Shown: positions 44,100-53,185, counted from the stretch's first letter. The stretch is DNA of 64,000 bases from Ferruginibacter sp. (GCA_017983695.1 JAGOAX010000008.1:124001-188000); one strand, 5' to 3'. The notes: a model not told the origin generated them from the sequence alone. Made by a program: numbers and translations.

Positions 44100-46262
44100 T
44101 TATCTCACCAACTTCAACTCCTTAATAATATTACCTGCTCCACCCAGTTTATCAATACACCATAATACATAACGTACATCAACACAAATGGTACGGTTCA
44201 AATCCTTATCAAAAGCAATTTTATGGCTTAATGCTTCATAATTACCGTCAAAAGCCAAGCCTAGCAAATTGCCGTTGGCATCAATAACCGGAGACCCCGA
44301 GTTGCCGCCGGTAATATCATTGGTAGTAATAAATGTTACAACCAAATCATTCTTTGCTTTATCTATGTATTGGCCAAAATCTCTTTTCTTTAACAGCTCT
44401 ACCTGTTTTCTGGGCAGGTCAAATTCATAATCTCCGGCTACATATTTTTCTAAAATTCCTTTTGAAGTACATACATAATCGTATTTAACCGCATCCCTTG
44501 GCGCATAGCTTTTTACATTACCATAACTTACCCTCATGCTAAGGTTGGCATCTGGATACATCTTTTTAACAGCCACAGGGTTCATCTCCATAATACCTTT
44601 TAAGTAGGCCCTGCCTAACTCATTATTTTTATTTACAAAAGCATCATATAAAGGTGCAAACTTGGTATTGTAATTACTGGTAAAAGCATTTGCAAAAGCA
44701 AAGGCGGGGTCGGCCTGTAAAGTAACGGCTTGAGGATGTGCTGCAAAATCATCCCATTTGGCATCGTTAAGCAGCATGGTGTTTGCAAATACGGTTTTGG
44801 CCCAGCTTTTAAACGTGGCCTCTTCTTTAAGACTGCCGTATGTTCCTTTCATGCTTTCGTAAAAGCCAACAGGATGCTGGTTTTTATCTATGTTGTTATA
44901 ATACATCATTGCAACGGCGGCCAATATTTTTTCATCGCTGGGTAAATCTTCGTTATTTAAAAATGTTTTACGGTTTGCAGTTGCTGCGGCTATCGCTTTT
45001 TTAATTTCTGCAGATGGTGTGCTTGGTTTTAACAATTTATCTTCCAGCGATTTTAATGACGCTGCATATGCCATTAGCGGCGAACCTGAAATCCCTTCAT
45101 TTATATATTGGCGCAATTTGCTGTAAGGGGTCCACCCGGCATAATTTTTAGCATACTCTGTCATTATGTTTTCATATTCGGATTTACCTTTTGCCCAGGT
45201 GGTAAACTTTGCTTCATACTCTTCTTTTTGTTGCTGCGTATTAAACTTAATCAGCTGTTTTGTTTCGCCTTCAAAAAATTTCCAGTAGTTGGCAACTGTG
45301 GCATAGTTACTGGCTAGCTTTAATTTTACTGCAGGGTCTTTAACCATTTGCTCATGCATGTATTTTAACCTCATGTCACGCAGGCCCACCAAAACAGGAT
45401 TTTCAATATCGTTTTTTAATTTAACCCCGTAACTGGTTTCGTAACGATTGGTGCTGCCGGGGTATCCGTAAGTCATAGCATAATCACCATCTTTAAATCC
45501 TTTAATACTTACCGGTAAAAAATGTTTTGGCTTAAGCGGCACATTATCTGTACTATAATCAGCAGGTTTGCCATCTTTGCTGGCATACACACGGAATACT
45601 GAAAAATCTCCTGTATGGCGTGGCCACTCCCAGTTATCCGTATCGCCGCCAAATTTACCAACGCTTTCGGGTGGTGTACCAACCAGGCGTATGTCACGAT
45701 ATCTTTTATATACATACATGATATACTGGTTACCCTTAAACATGCTGTAAATTCTTGCTTCAATTCCATTTTCTGCATCAGCTAACTTATCTGTTATAGC
45801 TTTTAAAACATCCGGTGTTTTTTTTACCCTGTCGTTCCATGTTAAACCTTTTAAAGCATCTTCTACTACTTTTGTTACATCTGCAATCCTGTCTAAAAAC
45901 TGAACCGTTAAACTGCTTTTAATTTCCTGGTCTTTGTTGTATGCATAAAATCCATCTCTTAAATAATTATGCTCAACCGTACTGGCTGCATTAATGGCGT
46001 TGTAGCCGCAATGGTGGTTGGTAAAAATTAAACCCTGGTCACTTACAATTTCGCCGGTACATCCGGTACCAAAAAGTATAATGGCATCTTTAATTGATGA
46101 TTTGTTGATGGAATACAGCTGCTCTTTCGTAAGCTTCAGGCCTCTTTTTACCATATCGCTGTACACCTGTTCGCCCAATAACATGGGCAGCCACATGCCC
46201 TCATCGGCGCTGGCTTTTAATAATGAGATTGATAATGCAATCGCTACAAAAAATTTCTTCAT
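44100..46262 (-). CDS. S46 family dipeptidyl-peptidase (DPP7-type by specificity residue)
   Basis: This 720-residue periplasmic serine exopeptidase releases dipeptides from peptide N termini. The signal peptide ends near LLKASA. The chymotrypsin-like site is visible: TNHHCGYNAI (H83/H84), RHTGDFSVFRVY for the Asp region, and GGNSGSPV with catalytic S655. The residue 18 positions after the serine is Gly673 (in LAFDGNYEA). In this family Gly at that position marks DPP7-type hydrophobic preference, while Arg marks acidic-specific DPP11. Length matches the family closely. S46 peptidases support peptide nutrition. Confidence 0.93.
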   Translation of the reverse strand: MKKFFVAIALSISLLKASADEGMWLPMLLGEQVYSDMVKRGLKLTKEQLYSINKSSIKDAIILFGTGCTGEIVSDQGLIFTNHHCGYNAINAASTVEHNYLRDGFYAYNKDQEIKSSLTVQFLDRIADVTKVVEDALKGLTWNDRVKKTPDVLKAITDKLADAENGIEARIYSMFKGNQYIMYVYKRYRDIRLVGTPPESVGKFGGDTDNWEWPRHTGDFSVFRVYASKDGKPADYSTDNVPLKPKHFLPVSIKGFKDGDYAMTYGYPGSTNRYETSYGVKLKNDIENPVLVGLRDMRLKYMHEQMVKDPAVKLKLASNYATVANYWKFFEGETKQLIKFNTQQQKEEYEAKFTTWAKGKSEYENIMTEYAKNYAGWTPYSKLRQYINEGISGSPLMAYAASLKSLEDKLLKPSTPSAEIKKAIAAATANRKTFLNNEDLPSDEKILAAVAMMYYNNIDKNQHPVGFYESMKGTYGSLKEEATFKSWAKTVFANTMLLNDAKWDDFAAHPQAVTLQADPAFAFANAFTSNYNTKFAPLYDAFVNKNNELGRAYLKGIMEMNPVAVKKMYPDANLSMRVSYGNVKSYAPRDAVKYDYVCTSKGILEKYVAGDYEFDLPRKQVELLKKRDFGQYIDKAKNDLVVTFITTNDITGGNSGSPVIDANGNLLGLAFDGNYEALSHKIAFDKDLNRTICVDVRYVLWCIDKLGGAGNIIKELKLVR

Positions 46263-46349
46263 TTTGTCTTAGTTTTTAGAGGGTAAATTTACTCATTATT
46301 TATGTATTAAAAATTTGCACCGGCTTTTCATCTTACCAAATTATTCCTG

Positions 46350-46379
46350 TTGATGGCTTCGTTTGATTTATTATATTTG
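46350..46379 (+). promoter_or_regulatory. Promoter of the GH3 gene
   Basis: TTG (46350-46352), a 19-base spacer and TATATTTG (46372-46379) match the Bacteroidota consensus. The start codon follows 22 bases later. Confidence 0.75.
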
Positions 46380-46401
46380 TTATCAATAACCTTTCCCCGT
46401 A

Positions 46402-47937
46402 ATGGCCATATTTGATATTAAATTGCCTGCTTCAATTGCCAGGGCGCTTCATTTACCGGTAAGCGACCCCCGGAGGCAGCAAATTAAAGTACTTAAAAAA
46501 TTATTACGTAAAGCAAGGTTTACCGAGTTTGGGCAACGCTATCTTTTTGACGAGATCTTACTCAGCCGCCACCCTGGTAAAAAGTTTCAACAGCTGGTAC
46601 CTACTTATAATTACAATAAAATTTACGATGCCTGGTGGCATAAAGCCAAAGAAGGTGTGCCTGATGTTTGCTGGCCGGGGGTAATAAAATATTTTGCTTT
46701 AAGCAGCGGCACCAGCGATGCTACCAGTAAGTTTATTCCTATTACAAAAGAATTATTGCGCAGCAATGTACTTACCAGTTTTAAGCAACTGATAAGCTTT
46801 ACCAAATACCATGATGTGCCCAAAAGTGCCGTGGGAAAAGGCTGGCTGATGCTGGGCGGCAGTACACAATTACAAAAGGGTGCTACTTATTACGCTGGTG
46901 ATTTAAGTGGTATTCAACAAAAAAATATTCCACTGTGGTTCCAGGGGCTTGGTTTGTATAAACCCGGGAAAAAAATTGCCAGGGAAAAAGACTGGGGCAA
47001 AAAGTTGGAAGAGATTGTAGAAAGTGCGCCCAATTGGGATATTGGTTTTATTATTGGCGTGCCTGCATGGTTGCAGTTGTGTATGGAAAAAATTATTGAG
47101 CGTTATAAACTGAATAACATTCACGAAATATGGCCTAACCTTTCTTTTTATGTGCATGGCGGTGTTGCAATGGAGCCTTATAAAAAAGGTTTTGAAAAAG
47201 TTTTAGGCAAGCCCATCACTTATATTGAAACGTACCTGGCGAGTGAAGGTTTTTTAGCATTCCAAAACAGGCAGGATACAAAAGGCATGCACCTGGTATT
47301 GAACAATAATATCTTTTTTGAATTTGTGCCTTTTGATGATAATAATTTTGACAGTGAAGGGAATATGGTTGATGATCCGGAAACATTTATGATACATGAA
47401 ATAGAGGAAAATAAAGACTACTCTATTTTAATAAGTACCAATGCAGGTGCATGGCGTTATGCTATTGGTGATACAGTAAAATTAATTGACAAGGAAAGAA
47501 GCGAAATAATCATCACCGGCCGTACCAAACATTTTTTAAGTTTAGTTGGTGAGCATTTAAGTGTTGATAATATGAACAAAGCCATTGAAATGGTAAGTGA
47601 AGAATTGAATATTTCTATTCCGGAATTTACTGTTGCAGGTGTACCGTTTGGTAATTTTTTTGCACACCAATGGTTTGTTGCCACCGATGATAAAGTAAAT
47701 GCTGTTGACCTGGCAGTGCGTATTGACAATAAGCTGAAAGAACTGAACGACGATTATGAAGTGGAGCGTAAACACGCCCTGAAAGATGTAATGGTTGACG
47801 TAATGCCCGAGAAACGTTTTATGGATTTTATGAAAGCTAAAGGGAAAGTAGGCGGGCAACATAAATTTCCACGTGTATTAAAAGGAAAAATGCTGGAAGA
47901 CTGGCAAAAATTTTTAAACGGAGAGCCGGTTTCGTAA
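46402..47937 (+). CDS. GH3 auxin-responsive promoter family protein
   Basis: This 511-residue ANL-type acyl-adenylating enzyme is related to plant GH3 acyl-acid amido synthetases. The nucleotide motifs are present: LSSGTSDATSKFIPIT (motif 1), TYLASEGFLAF (motif 2) and YAIGDTVKL (motif 3). There is no signal peptide. Plant members join amino acids to jasmonate or auxin; bacterial members are widespread in Bacteroidota and their substrate is unknown. It has its own consensus promoter and is divergent from the S46 peptidase. Confidence 0.9.
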   Translation: MAIFDIKLPASIARALHLPVSDPRRQQIKVLKKLLRKARFTEFGQRYLFDEILLSRHPGKKFQQLVPTYNYNKIYDAWWHKAKEGVPDVCWPGVIKYFALSSGTSDATSKFIPITKELLRSNVLTSFKQLISFTKYHDVPKSAVGKGWLMLGGSTQLQKGATYYAGDLSGIQQKNIPLWFQGLGLYKPGKKIAREKDWGKKLEEIVESAPNWDIGFIIGVPAWLQLCMEKIIERYKLNNIHEIWPNLSFYVHGGVAMEPYKKGFEKVLGKPITYIETYLASEGFLAFQNRQDTKGMHLVLNNNIFFEFVPFDDNNFDSEGNMVDDPETFMIHEIEENKDYSILISTNAGAWRYAIGDTVKLIDKERSEIIITGRTKHFLSLVGEHLSVDNMNKAIEMVSEELNISIPEFTVAGVPFGNFFAHQWFVATDDKVNAVDLAVRIDNKLKELNDDYEVERKHALKDVMVDVMPEKRFMDFMKAKGKVGGQHKFPRVLKGKMLEDWQKFLNGEPVS

Positions 47938-47940
47938 ATA

Positions 47941-48210
47941 CTATACAGGAATTTCCAGTAAAAGAAGTATGGCATTGTTTGATAAAGCTTCAAAATCTAT
48001 TTCGCCGGTATTCCATATTGCCAATCCGTCTTTAGCATGCAGCAACCTATCCTTCAAAAGCACCTTCAATAACAAAAACATAAATACTAATGTGTACTGG
48101 TCTTTTTTGCTATCATATTTATCAATAAAACAAAAAGAAGGTTTCTATAATTCAGAGGGCTCAGGAATTGAAATTAAACAGGTAGCAGTTTCTTGGTTTT
48201 CTTTTATACT
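47941..48210 (-). pseudogene. Frameshifted remnant of a pirin-family gene
   Basis: On the minus strand one frame reads SIYVFVIEGAFEG (48088 down to about 48051). A different frame then continues KDRLLHAKDGLAIWNTGEI and FEALSNNAILLLLEIPV to a TAG at 47941-47943. Together these give the typical C-terminal cupin end of pirin-like proteins. Upstream, in the second frame, FCFIDKYDSKKDQYT is also pirin-like, preceded by an in-frame stop. At least two indels and a stop are needed to explain this, and the 5' end is cut off near the lysE start. Confidence 0.65.
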
Positions 48211-48218
48211 TTTATTTA

Positions 48219-48878
48219 ATGATTAATGCCATAATTAAAGGCCTTGCCATTGGTTTAATACTGATATTTTCGGTTGGCCCCATAATTTTTGCCATTATAA
48301 AGCAAAGCGTAAACCATGGCAGGCGTGGTGGTTTTAGTTTTGTAGCGGGTGTTTGGTTAAGCGATATTATCTGGGTGGTACTTAGTAATAGTTTTAGCGA
48401 AGTGGTACAACAACTGCTGAATTTTAAAATTCCCATCGGTATTGCAGGCTCCTGTTTTTTACTTGGCATGGGTATTTACTTTGCTTTTATAAAAAAAATA
48501 GAACCCCGTCGCTCACAGGAAATGATAGAGATTGCCGGAGATGAAATAACCCCTACAGGAAAAAGAACAAATTACTTTGCCATATTTACCTCGGGTTTTT
48601 TATTAAATACACTAAACCCGGTGGTAATTGCATTTTGGGTGGTAATAGCAGTTTCACTTGCGGCAGAGTATTCCTTTACACACCGTGTAATAATATTTTC
48701 CACCTGCCTTGGCCTGAATTTTTTGGCAGATATTGGTAAAATTCTGGGTGCCGGAAGCCTGGGAAAAAAACTAAGTGATAAAAATATTTTACGCATTAAC
48801 CGCATATCCGGTTTTTTATACCTGCTGTTTGGCTTTGCAATTCTAAGTGGCATCGTTTATACATTGTTAAAATATTAA
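48219..48878 (+). CDS. LysE family transporter
   Basis: This 219-residue inner-membrane protein has about six hydrophobic segments and the LysE/RhtB start pattern IKGLAIGLILIFSVGPIIFAIIKQSVNHGRRGGFSFVAGVWLSD. FTSGFLLNTLNPVVIAFW is the second conserved block. LysE proteins export amino acids or related small molecules; the substrate is not predictable. The ATG at 48219 is accepted because the conserved GP-containing helix begins soon after. It follows the pirin remnant. Confidence 0.88.
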   Translation: MINAIIKGLAIGLILIFSVGPIIFAIIKQSVNHGRRGGFSFVAGVWLSDIIWVVLSNSFSEVVQQLLNFKIPIGIAGSCFLLGMGIYFAFIKKIEPRRSQEMIEIAGDEITPTGKRTNYFAIFTSGFLLNTLNPVVIAFWVVIAVSLAAEYSFTHRVIIFSTCLGLNFLADIGKILGAGSLGKKLSDKNILRINRISGFLYLLFGFAILSGIVYTLLKY

Positions 48879-48922
48879 CAGTAATTTTTCTTTATCATCC
48901 CCCTGCATTTTTATTTTACAGC

Positions 48923-49474
48923 ATGAAATTTTTATTACCATTCTTTATCCTGCTTTCTTTTACCGCTTATACTCAATCTGCCGATTTTATTGTTTTAAAA
49001 AAGAATAGGAAACCAATGAAAACGTTTTTTGCCGGTACCAATATTGAAATCACCACTACCAGTGGCGCTTATATCAATGCGTTGATTAACGGAATAAAAA
49101 AAGACACCCTTTACCTGCAGCAGTTTATTGTAGCATACCTGCCCACCACATTTGGTACTTATATTATAGACACCATCGGAAGCTATCATTACAAATTTCA
49201 TTACAACCAGGTAAAAGCAATCGGGCAATGGAAAAAAGCAACATTTAATACAAAAGGTAGTGGTGCCAGCCTGTTTGGTGGCGGTGTTTTACTTACCGTG
49301 GCAAGCGGTGTGGTGTATCTGGCTGACAGGGAAAAATTCAGTGCCCCATTATTAATTGCATCAGCCGGCCTGGCTGGGTTGGGTTATTTGTGGGCAAAAA
49401 GCGGAGGCAAAGGAATTGTAATTGGTAAAAAATATAAACTGGTTTATATGAACATGGGCAATAGCAAAACCTGA
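48923..49474 (+). CDS. Hypothetical exported protein with hydrophobic segments
   Basis: This 183-residue protein has a signal peptide ending at AYTQS, then a beta-type domain (KTFFAGTNIEITTTSGAYINALINGIKKDTLYL). A glycine-rich hydrophobic region follows (GASLFGGGVLLTVASGVVYL and APLLIASAGLAGLGYLWA) that could form two membrane helices. The C terminus is basic and aromatic (GKKYKLVYMNMG). The family is not recognised. It is 44 bases after lysE and 34 before mtgA, so all three may share a transcript. Confidence 0.65.
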   Translation: MKFLLPFFILLSFTAYTQSADFIVLKKNRKPMKTFFAGTNIEITTTSGAYINALINGIKKDTLYLQQFIVAYLPTTFGTYIIDTIGSYHYKFHYNQVKAIGQWKKATFNTKGSGASLFGGGVLLTVASGVVYLADREKFSAPLLIASAGLAGLGYLWAKSGGKGIVIGKKYKLVYMNMGNSKT

Positions 49475-49508
49475 TTGGTTATATTACATAAAATTTCAAC
49501 CTTCACCA

Positions 49509-50405
49509 ATGAAGCTTCTTTTTTCTAAAAATTTCTGGCGGATAGTAAAAAAAATATTTCTTTTTATTCTTCTTTTTCATGCTGGCTGGTTTTTATATTT
49601 TGTATTTACCACATTTTCTGATGCAGCCGGAAAAACAGATTTTAAAAATAAACTCCTCGTCTTCGCTATTGCTCTGGCTGCTGTTATTGCTGTATATTTT
49701 TTATGGTTGCGAAAAATTGAAGCCATAAAACAAACCATGGCTATTTTATGGCAGTTGTTTCTTACCGGTTATATCATCTTCTTTTTTTATTTTTTACTGG
49801 GGTTTGTATTTAACCCTCCAATAACAACAACACAGTTGGGAAGTATTTTTCAAGGCAATGGCTTATCCCGTGACTATATCAGCTACAACGAAATGGGTGA
49901 TAATATTAAACTGGCTGTTATTGCCAGCGAAGACCAACTGTTTCCCGACCATGATGGCTTTGATATTAAAGCGATAAAGCTTGCCATGAAGTATAATAAA
50001 AGACACCCGAATAAAACCAGGGGAGCAAGTACCATCAGCCAGCAAACTGCTAAAAATATTTTTCTTTGGCAGGACCGCAGCAGGTTACGCAAGGCCATTG
50101 AAGTGTTTTTTACTTTTACTATTGAAACCGGTTGGACGAAGAGAATAATTCTGGAACGATACCTGAATATTGCAGAAATGGGCAAGGGTGTTTTTGGTGT
50201 GCAGGCGGCGGCAAAAAAATATTTTAATAAAGATGCTAAAGACTTAACAAGGGGTGAAGCTGCACAGATTGCGGCCTGCTTACCCAATCCAAAAGTGTAT
50301 ACCATAAAACCTTTAAGTAGGTATGTAGCCGGCCGCTACGATGATATTATGAGGCAGATGAATAACCTGGAAACCGACCCGGATGTACAGGAATTAATTA
50401 AATAA
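49509..50405 (+). CDS. mtgA: Monofunctional peptidoglycan glycosyltransferase
   Basis: This 298-residue GT51 enzyme polymerises lipid II into glycan strands at the inner membrane. The catalytic region reads SEDQLFPDHDGFDIKAI, with the family ED...F..H.G.D. RGASTISQQTAKNIFL, RSRLRKAIEVFFTFTIE and ERYLNIAEMGKGVFGVQAAAKKYF follow. There is no transpeptidase domain. The N terminus carries about three hydrophobic segments rather than the usual one, which explains the extra length over the typical 230-240 residues. Its end overlaps the convergent nadR-like gene by 8 bases. Confidence 0.93.
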   Translation: MKLLFSKNFWRIVKKIFLFILLFHAGWFLYFVFTTFSDAAGKTDFKNKLLVFAIALAAVIAVYFLWLRKIEAIKQTMAILWQLFLTGYIIFFFYFLLGFVFNPPITTTQLGSIFQGNGLSRDYISYNEMGDNIKLAVIASEDQLFPDHDGFDIKAIKLAMKYNKRHPNKTRGASTISQQTAKNIFLWQDRSRLRKAIEVFFTFTIETGWTKRIILERYLNIAEMGKGVFGVQAAAKKYFNKDAKDLTRGEAAQIAACLPNPKVYTIKPLSRYVAGRYDDIMRQMNNLETDPDVQELIK

Positions 50406-50922
50406 TCGCATCAACAGCAATAATGGCTTTTTGCAACCGTTCCTCATAAGTTCCACTAATATTAACCCACGGTACATGCTGATTCACCATAATATCTTTG
50501 TAGTGGTGATATAATTGTTCTCTCGATTTTAAATCCGGGTATTCTCTCAATTCATCTTTTACCCAGGGCAAATCAATATTGCACAGTAAATACAAATCGT
50601 AATTACGTTCTACTATCCGGTTCAATATCCAGTGATGGCATTTTTCAAAAACAAACTCACACCACACTTTCATTACGTACATGTTGGTATCGATAATAAG
50701 TGGTGAGTGTTGAGTACTGTGTGATGCTGCGGCAGTCTCTTCAAGTTGTAATTGTCCTTTTGCTACTTCCAGTAAGTTATCAAAAGTATAATCAGTTCCA
50801 TTTTTTAAAAGATATTCTCTTGCATATTCTCTTACCCATTCGGTTTTATAATGTGCTGCCAGTTTTTCACATAATGTGCTTTTACCTGTTGATTCCGGCC
50901 CTATAATTACAATCTTCTTCAT
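50398..50922 (-). CDS. NadR-like ribosylnicotinamide kinase
   Basis: The protein has 174 residues from the ATG at 50922, chosen because it overlaps the stop of tag as ATGA; an upstream ATG at 50943 is also in frame. The P-loop is GPESTGKST near the N terminus. WVREYAREYL, LIIDTNMYVMKVW and YDLYLLCNIDLPW match the kinase domain of NadR. It phosphorylates nicotinamide riboside to NMN. The adenylyltransferase and DNA-binding domains of E. coli NadR are absent. An SHSTQHSP insertion coincides with tgagtgttgagt-type repeat DNA (about 50701-50725). Confidence 0.85.
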   Translation of the reverse strand: MKKIVIIGPESTGKSTLCEKLAAHYKTEWVREYAREYLLKNGTDYTFDNLLEVAKGQLQLEETAAASHSTQHSPLIIDTNMYVMKVWCEFVFEKCHHWILNRIVERNYDLYLLCNIDLPWVKDELREYPDLKSREQLYHHYKDIMVNQHVPWVNISGTYEERLQKAIIAVDAII

Positions 50923-51476
50923 TTTTTTAAACTGGCTTTCCACATAGGTTTTGTTTTCAGTACTTTTTTATGGATAGCGCAATTTTCATCATGTGCACCC
51001 GGCAAATACCCGGTACTCATTAAAAACTCATTTACAATTTCGCCGCCGGTAAATTTAAAAGTCTGCTTAAAAACCTTCATCCATTCTTCCTTAGTTTTAG
51101 GATGGTGATGGTTAAGCCAGTTTTTAAAAGAACCCATCTGTTTTTGTATCAGCAATATGGCTTTTGCATTTTCTATTGCCGCATTTACTTTTAATTTATT
51201 GCGGATGATACCGGCATCGTTGAGTAAGCGTTCAATATCTTTTTCTTTATACGATGCTACTTTTTTAATATTAAAATTATGATAGGCTTTTCTAAAACTC
51301 TCCTGTTTGTTTAAGATGGTGGTCCAGCTAAGGCCAGCCTGGTTTATTTCCAGTATCAGCCTGCAAAATAATTCATCATCGCTTTCAATAGGAAAACCAT
51401 AATGCATATCGTGGTAAGTTTTATGAACGTTTTGTTCGCCGGGCTTAAGGGAATTGATATAGGTGCAATAACTCAT
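50919..51476 (-). CDS. tag: DNA-3-methyladenine glycosylase I
   Basis: This 185-residue base-excision repair enzyme removes 3-methyladenine from alkylated DNA. It contains YHDMHYGFP, ESDDELFCRLILEINQAGLSWTTILNKQESFRKA, the zinc-site C and H near the ends (YCTYI and DENCAIHKK), and FMSTGYLPGAHD. Length matches the family. It is translationally coupled to pnuC upstream (ATGA at 51473-51476) and to the NadR-like kinase downstream (ATGA at 50919-50922). That is an unusual place for a repair gene. Confidence 0.92.
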   Translation of the reverse strand: MSYCTYINSLKPGEQNVHKTYHDMHYGFPIESDDELFCRLILEINQAGLSWTTILNKQESFRKAYHNFNIKKVASYKEKDIERLLNDAGIIRNKLKVNAAIENAKAILLIQKQMGSFKNWLNHHHPKTKEEWMKVFKQTFKFTGGEIVNEFLMSTGYLPGAHDENCAIHKKVLKTKPMWKASLKK

Positions 51477-52096
51477 GATACGTTAGTTTTTAATTCTTTT
51501 TTCCAGGAAATATATCCCATCCATGCCATTAGTAAAAATAAAATATACATTAAAGTAAACAGCATAAATCCCTTGTAAAAATTTAAAGGAATAGCTACAA
51601 TATTACTTACTATCCATGCCAGCCAGTTTTCAATTTTTCTTTTAGCCATCCACCACATTGCAGTAACTGCAGAGCCGGAAACAAGTGAATCTAAAAACGG
51701 GGTGTTACTATTTGTAAACTGTTTCAAAGCAAAAAATAATATTACCCATGATGCTAAAAATAGAGCTGTTCCAACAATCAATTCTTTTTTATTGCACCAG
51801 CTTATTGGATATTGCAGGCCACTGTCTTTTTTCTTCGTCCAGTTATACCAGCCATATACACTCATTATAAAGTAGTAAATATTTAGTGATGCATCAGCAT
51901 ATAATGGCGGCGATGAAATAATGAAATAAACATACGCAGCCAGTAATACGCCGATGATGCCTGTTGGATAAACCAATACATTATTCTTTCTGGCATACCA
52001 TACACTTGCAATCTGTGTTATTGTACTACCCCATTCCTGCCAACGGGTTAATTTGATATCAGTAATAAATTGTTGGTATATCTCTGGTAAGCCCAA
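51473..52096 (-). CDS. pnuC: Nicotinamide riboside transporter PnuC
   Basis: This 207-residue inner-membrane protein has about seven hydrophobic segments. The PnuC pattern is clear: ASVWYARKNNVLVYPTGIIGVLLAAYVYF, then NIYYFIMSVYGWYNWTKKK, and near the end NWLAWIVSNIVAIPLNFYKGF. It imports nicotinamide riboside by facilitated diffusion, driven by phosphorylation through the NadR-like kinase encoded two genes downstream. It is the first of three genes joined by ATGA overlaps, and starts 20 bases after the M23 gene. Confidence 0.92.
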   Translation of the reverse strand: MGLPEIYQQFITDIKLTRWQEWGSTITQIASVWYARKNNVLVYPTGIIGVLLAAYVYFIISSPPLYADASLNIYYFIMSVYGWYNWTKKKDSGLQYPISWCNKKELIVGTALFLASWVILFFALKQFTNSNTPFLDSLVSGSAVTAMWWMAKRKIENWLAWIVSNIVAIPLNFYKGFMLFTLMYILFLLMAWMGYISWKKELKTNVS

Positions 52097-52116
52097 AATA
52101 TTTTTTTTAAATGTAA

Positions 52117-52731
52117 TTAATTTATGTTGGTATAGCGCCGCATCGGCCGCAGGTATTTAACCCCTTTTGATGTTTGAAACCTGGTACCCACCTGCTGCCA
52201 TTGGTTAGCGGTATTAAAGCGCCACACTAAAAAATGTAAATGTGGAAATAAAGTATAGCCCGTTTTACCGCTTAAGCCAATAGGTTGATCCTGTTTAACT
52301 GTATCACCAACATTTACCATTGCCCCGTTAAACTGTAAATGCCAGTATCCCGCTCTTGAGCCGTCTGCATGTTGTATAACAATTACATTACCGAATGGCC
52401 GGTATTTTTTATTCCATCCGCCTTTGTTGCCATCTTCTTTAACACGAACTACCACACCCTCCCTTGCAGCACAGATAGTTGTGCCCCGTTTCATTTTAAA
52501 ATCTAATGCCGCCCTGTTTTTGTGTGAGTATTTGCTAAAGTAACCTTGTACCAATAAATGTTTTTTCTCTTTTTCAAAAGGCAGGTGATAAACAAAGCTG
52601 GTATCATCTTTAATAATACCTTTTTGTATTTGTTTGATTTGTTTGCGCTGCGGATTATTGCTTACGGCACAACTACACAAATAAACAGCCGCAGCAAACA
52701 AAATGATATGTAACCTGTTATTGATATTCAT
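52117..52731 (-). CDS. M23 family metallopeptidase lipoprotein
   Basis: This 204-residue lipoprotein (AVYLCSC lipobox; cysteine near residue 21) carries an M23/LytM domain. The zinc ligands are in SHKNRAALDFKM (H and D) and FPHLHFLV (HxH). It is likely a periplasmic endopeptidase that cleaves peptidoglycan cross-links, or a regulator of one. It is closely related to the protein encoded at 53186-53767, with the shared blocks SHKN..LDFKMK.G..ICAAR.GVV and FPHLHF. The pnuC gene follows 20 bases later. Confidence 0.88.
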   Translation of the reverse strand: MNINNRLHIILFAAAVYLCSCAVSNNPQRKQIKQIQKGIIKDDTSFVYHLPFEKEKKHLLVQGYFSKYSHKNRAALDFKMKRGTTICAAREGVVVRVKEDGNKGGWNKKYRPFGNVIVIQHADGSRAGYWHLQFNGAMVNVGDTVKQDQPIGLSGKTGYTLFPHLHFLVWRFNTANQWQQVGTRFQTSKGVKYLRPMRRYTNIN

Positions 52732-52814
52732 TAATTGGCATAAAGATAAAACGAACTATTGTATATCTGATTGGATTAAATTACAGTATATCAATAAAAA
52801 CCAAACTGGTTGTT

Positions 52815-53183
52815 ATGTTTAAAAAGATAAGTTTTGTTTTAATTCCGGTATTTTATATTGCTGCAGGCATTAATCACTTCCGCAGCCCGGATAGTTATTA
52901 TAAAATAATCCCGGAGTATTTACTTTACCCTGTTTTTATAAATTTATTCTCTGGTTTTGCAGAAATTGTTTTGGGTTTACTTTTTATATTTTCCAAATCA
53001 AGAACCATTGCAGCTTATGGTATTATTGCATTGCTGGTTGCATTTATACCTGCACATATTGTTATGATACAAAACGGTTTTTGTTTGAGTAATGGTTTTT
53101 GTTTGCCTGCATGGGCTACATGGGTAAGATTATTTCCTTTACAGTTTTTACTAATGCTCTGGGCCTGGAAGAGCAGGAAATGA
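52815..53183 (+). CDS. DoxX-like small membrane protein
   Basis: This 122-residue protein has four hydrophobic segments and the DoxX-like pattern AAGINHFRSPDSYYKIIPEYL, then FSGFAEIVLGLLFI and LPAWATWVRLFPLQFLLMLWAW. Members of this superfamily are small inner-membrane proteins, some linked to quinone or sulphur chemistry; the function here is not predictable. It lies between two M23 paralogues that are transcribed in the opposite direction. Confidence 0.8.
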   Translation: MFKKISFVLIPVFYIAAGINHFRSPDSYYKIIPEYLLYPVFINLFSGFAEIVLGLLFIFSKSRTIAAYGIIALLVAFIPAHIVMIQNGFCLSNGFCLPAWATWVRLFPLQFLLMLWAWKSRK

Positions 53184-53185
53184 TT

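Noticed and set aside
47969..48226. 85-codon plus-strand open frame
   Set aside because: It is antisense to the pirin remnant, overlaps the lysE start and has no protein-like features.
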